Source: Rhodothermales bacterium
Lineage (GTDB): Bacteria > Bacteroidota > Rhodothermia > Rhodothermales > Bin80
NCBI GenBank assembly: GCA_022822185.1
Contig: JAJECE010000071.1
Location: 1 to 58,764 of the forward strand
Direction: 5' to 3'
DNA length: 58,764 bases
The notes beneath the pieces were generated by a model. The model was not told the origin of the DNA. It was given only the letters and a program-made list of their open reading frames with translations, and did not search any database. Shown one piece after another: positions 58,569 through 58,764 of the stretch. Numbering within the stretch: position 1 is the stretch's first letter; each line of letters opens with the position of its first letter. The translations under genes were made by a program, and so were the position numbers.

Positions 58569-58764
58569 ATGATCAGTTTTAGGCAGGCAGGCGTGATTCT
58601 GGTATTTTTGGGTGCATCTCTGCCGCCTGCAATTCTTGCACAGTCCGTTGAAGTGGAAATAATCAGCGGACTCACGGACCGATCATTGAACGATGTACCG
58701 CTTTTTTGGTGGTCCCTGAACGAAGGTGAAGCGGCTTCCTTCAGGATGCGGCCTGTACAGGGAC
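58569..58764 (+). CDS. secreted protein, cut by the right edge
   Basis: The frame opens at an ATG (58569) and runs to the window end, 65 residues. The N-terminus is a clean signal peptide: RQAGVILVFLGASLPPAILA with a likely cleavage after AILA-Q. The exported part begins SVEVEIISGLTDRSLNDVPL, then FWWSLNEGEAASF. Too little is left to name a family. It is divergent from the heme operon and preceded closely by the C10T9 tract. Confidence 0.6.
   Translation, partial: MISFRQAGVILVFLGASLPPAILAQSVEVEIISGLTDRSLNDVPLFWWSLNEGEAASFRMRPVQG

Noticed and set aside
58336..58572. A 78-codon open frame running through the C10T9 tract.
   Set aside because: Its translation has no pattern, ends at the start of the signal-peptide gene and depends on reading the homopolymers.

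Overview
The window (58.8 kb) looks like chromosome of a Gram-negative bacterium of the Bacteroidota/Rhodothermota group, perhaps a marine or host-associated Rhodothermales relative. Three things support this. There is a textbook Bacteroidota-type promoter (TTTG, 19 nt, TATCTTTG) at 19128-19158. There is a GLPGLI-family secreted protein at the left edge. Most start codons lack a strong Shine-Dalgarno, while outer-membrane machinery (TolC-like lipoprotein, two RND pumps, an autotransporter barrel) shows a double membrane. The assignment is an inference; no rRNA or tRNA is visible to confirm it.

Layout. 1-750: two small secreted proteins on the minus strand. 1503-4537: recG and a sterol-desaturase-family membrane oxidase. 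4753-6560: a two-gene ATPase/DUF4276 pair that resembles a phage-defence module. 6620-17647: a decayed fragment of an autotransporter barrel, a long inverted repeat, then a giant 3422-residue Calx-beta-type autotransporter adhesin. 17654-19566: a lipoprotein sulfatase diverging from a DUF3052 gene. 19567-24172: a disordered accessory stretch with three paralogous small coiled-coil/TM proteins, a winged-helix protein, a short element with terminal inverted repeats, a broken type ISP restriction enzyme and an orphan ATPase. 24173-32981: housekeeping genes (VOC protein, DUF1761, ligA-polA, a UvrD-like helicase, exonuclease III). 33240-45148: two RND efflux systems around an MpaB-like oxygenase gene. 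45327-49023: a Rieske oxygenase and a GPP34-cytochrome P450 fusion. 49170-58242: a tightly packed nine-gene operon with an alcohol dehydrogenase followed by hemA-C-D-B-Q-E-H-Y. The right edge cuts a secreted protein.

How the genes fit together. The heme operon covers every step from glutamyl-tRNA to heme except HemL. It has a HemQ/ChdC-type gene and no HemF/HemN, so the coproporphyrin-dependent route is the simplest reading. The oxygenases (Rieske, P450, MpaB-like, sterol desaturase family) and the RND pumps could together modify and export a lipid or terpenoid, but this is only inferred from proximity.

The most interesting signals are: (1) a C12 tract that separates the natural ATG of the MpaB-like gene from its reading frame (one extra C restores it), with a G9 tract inside the autotransporter barrel and a C10T9 tract before the last gene, together suggesting phase variation of envelope functions; (2) the GPP34-P450 fusion, whose P450 lacks the usual I-helix acid/threonine pair; (3) the small coiled-coil/TM paralogues and the TIR-bearing repeat in the accessory stretch.
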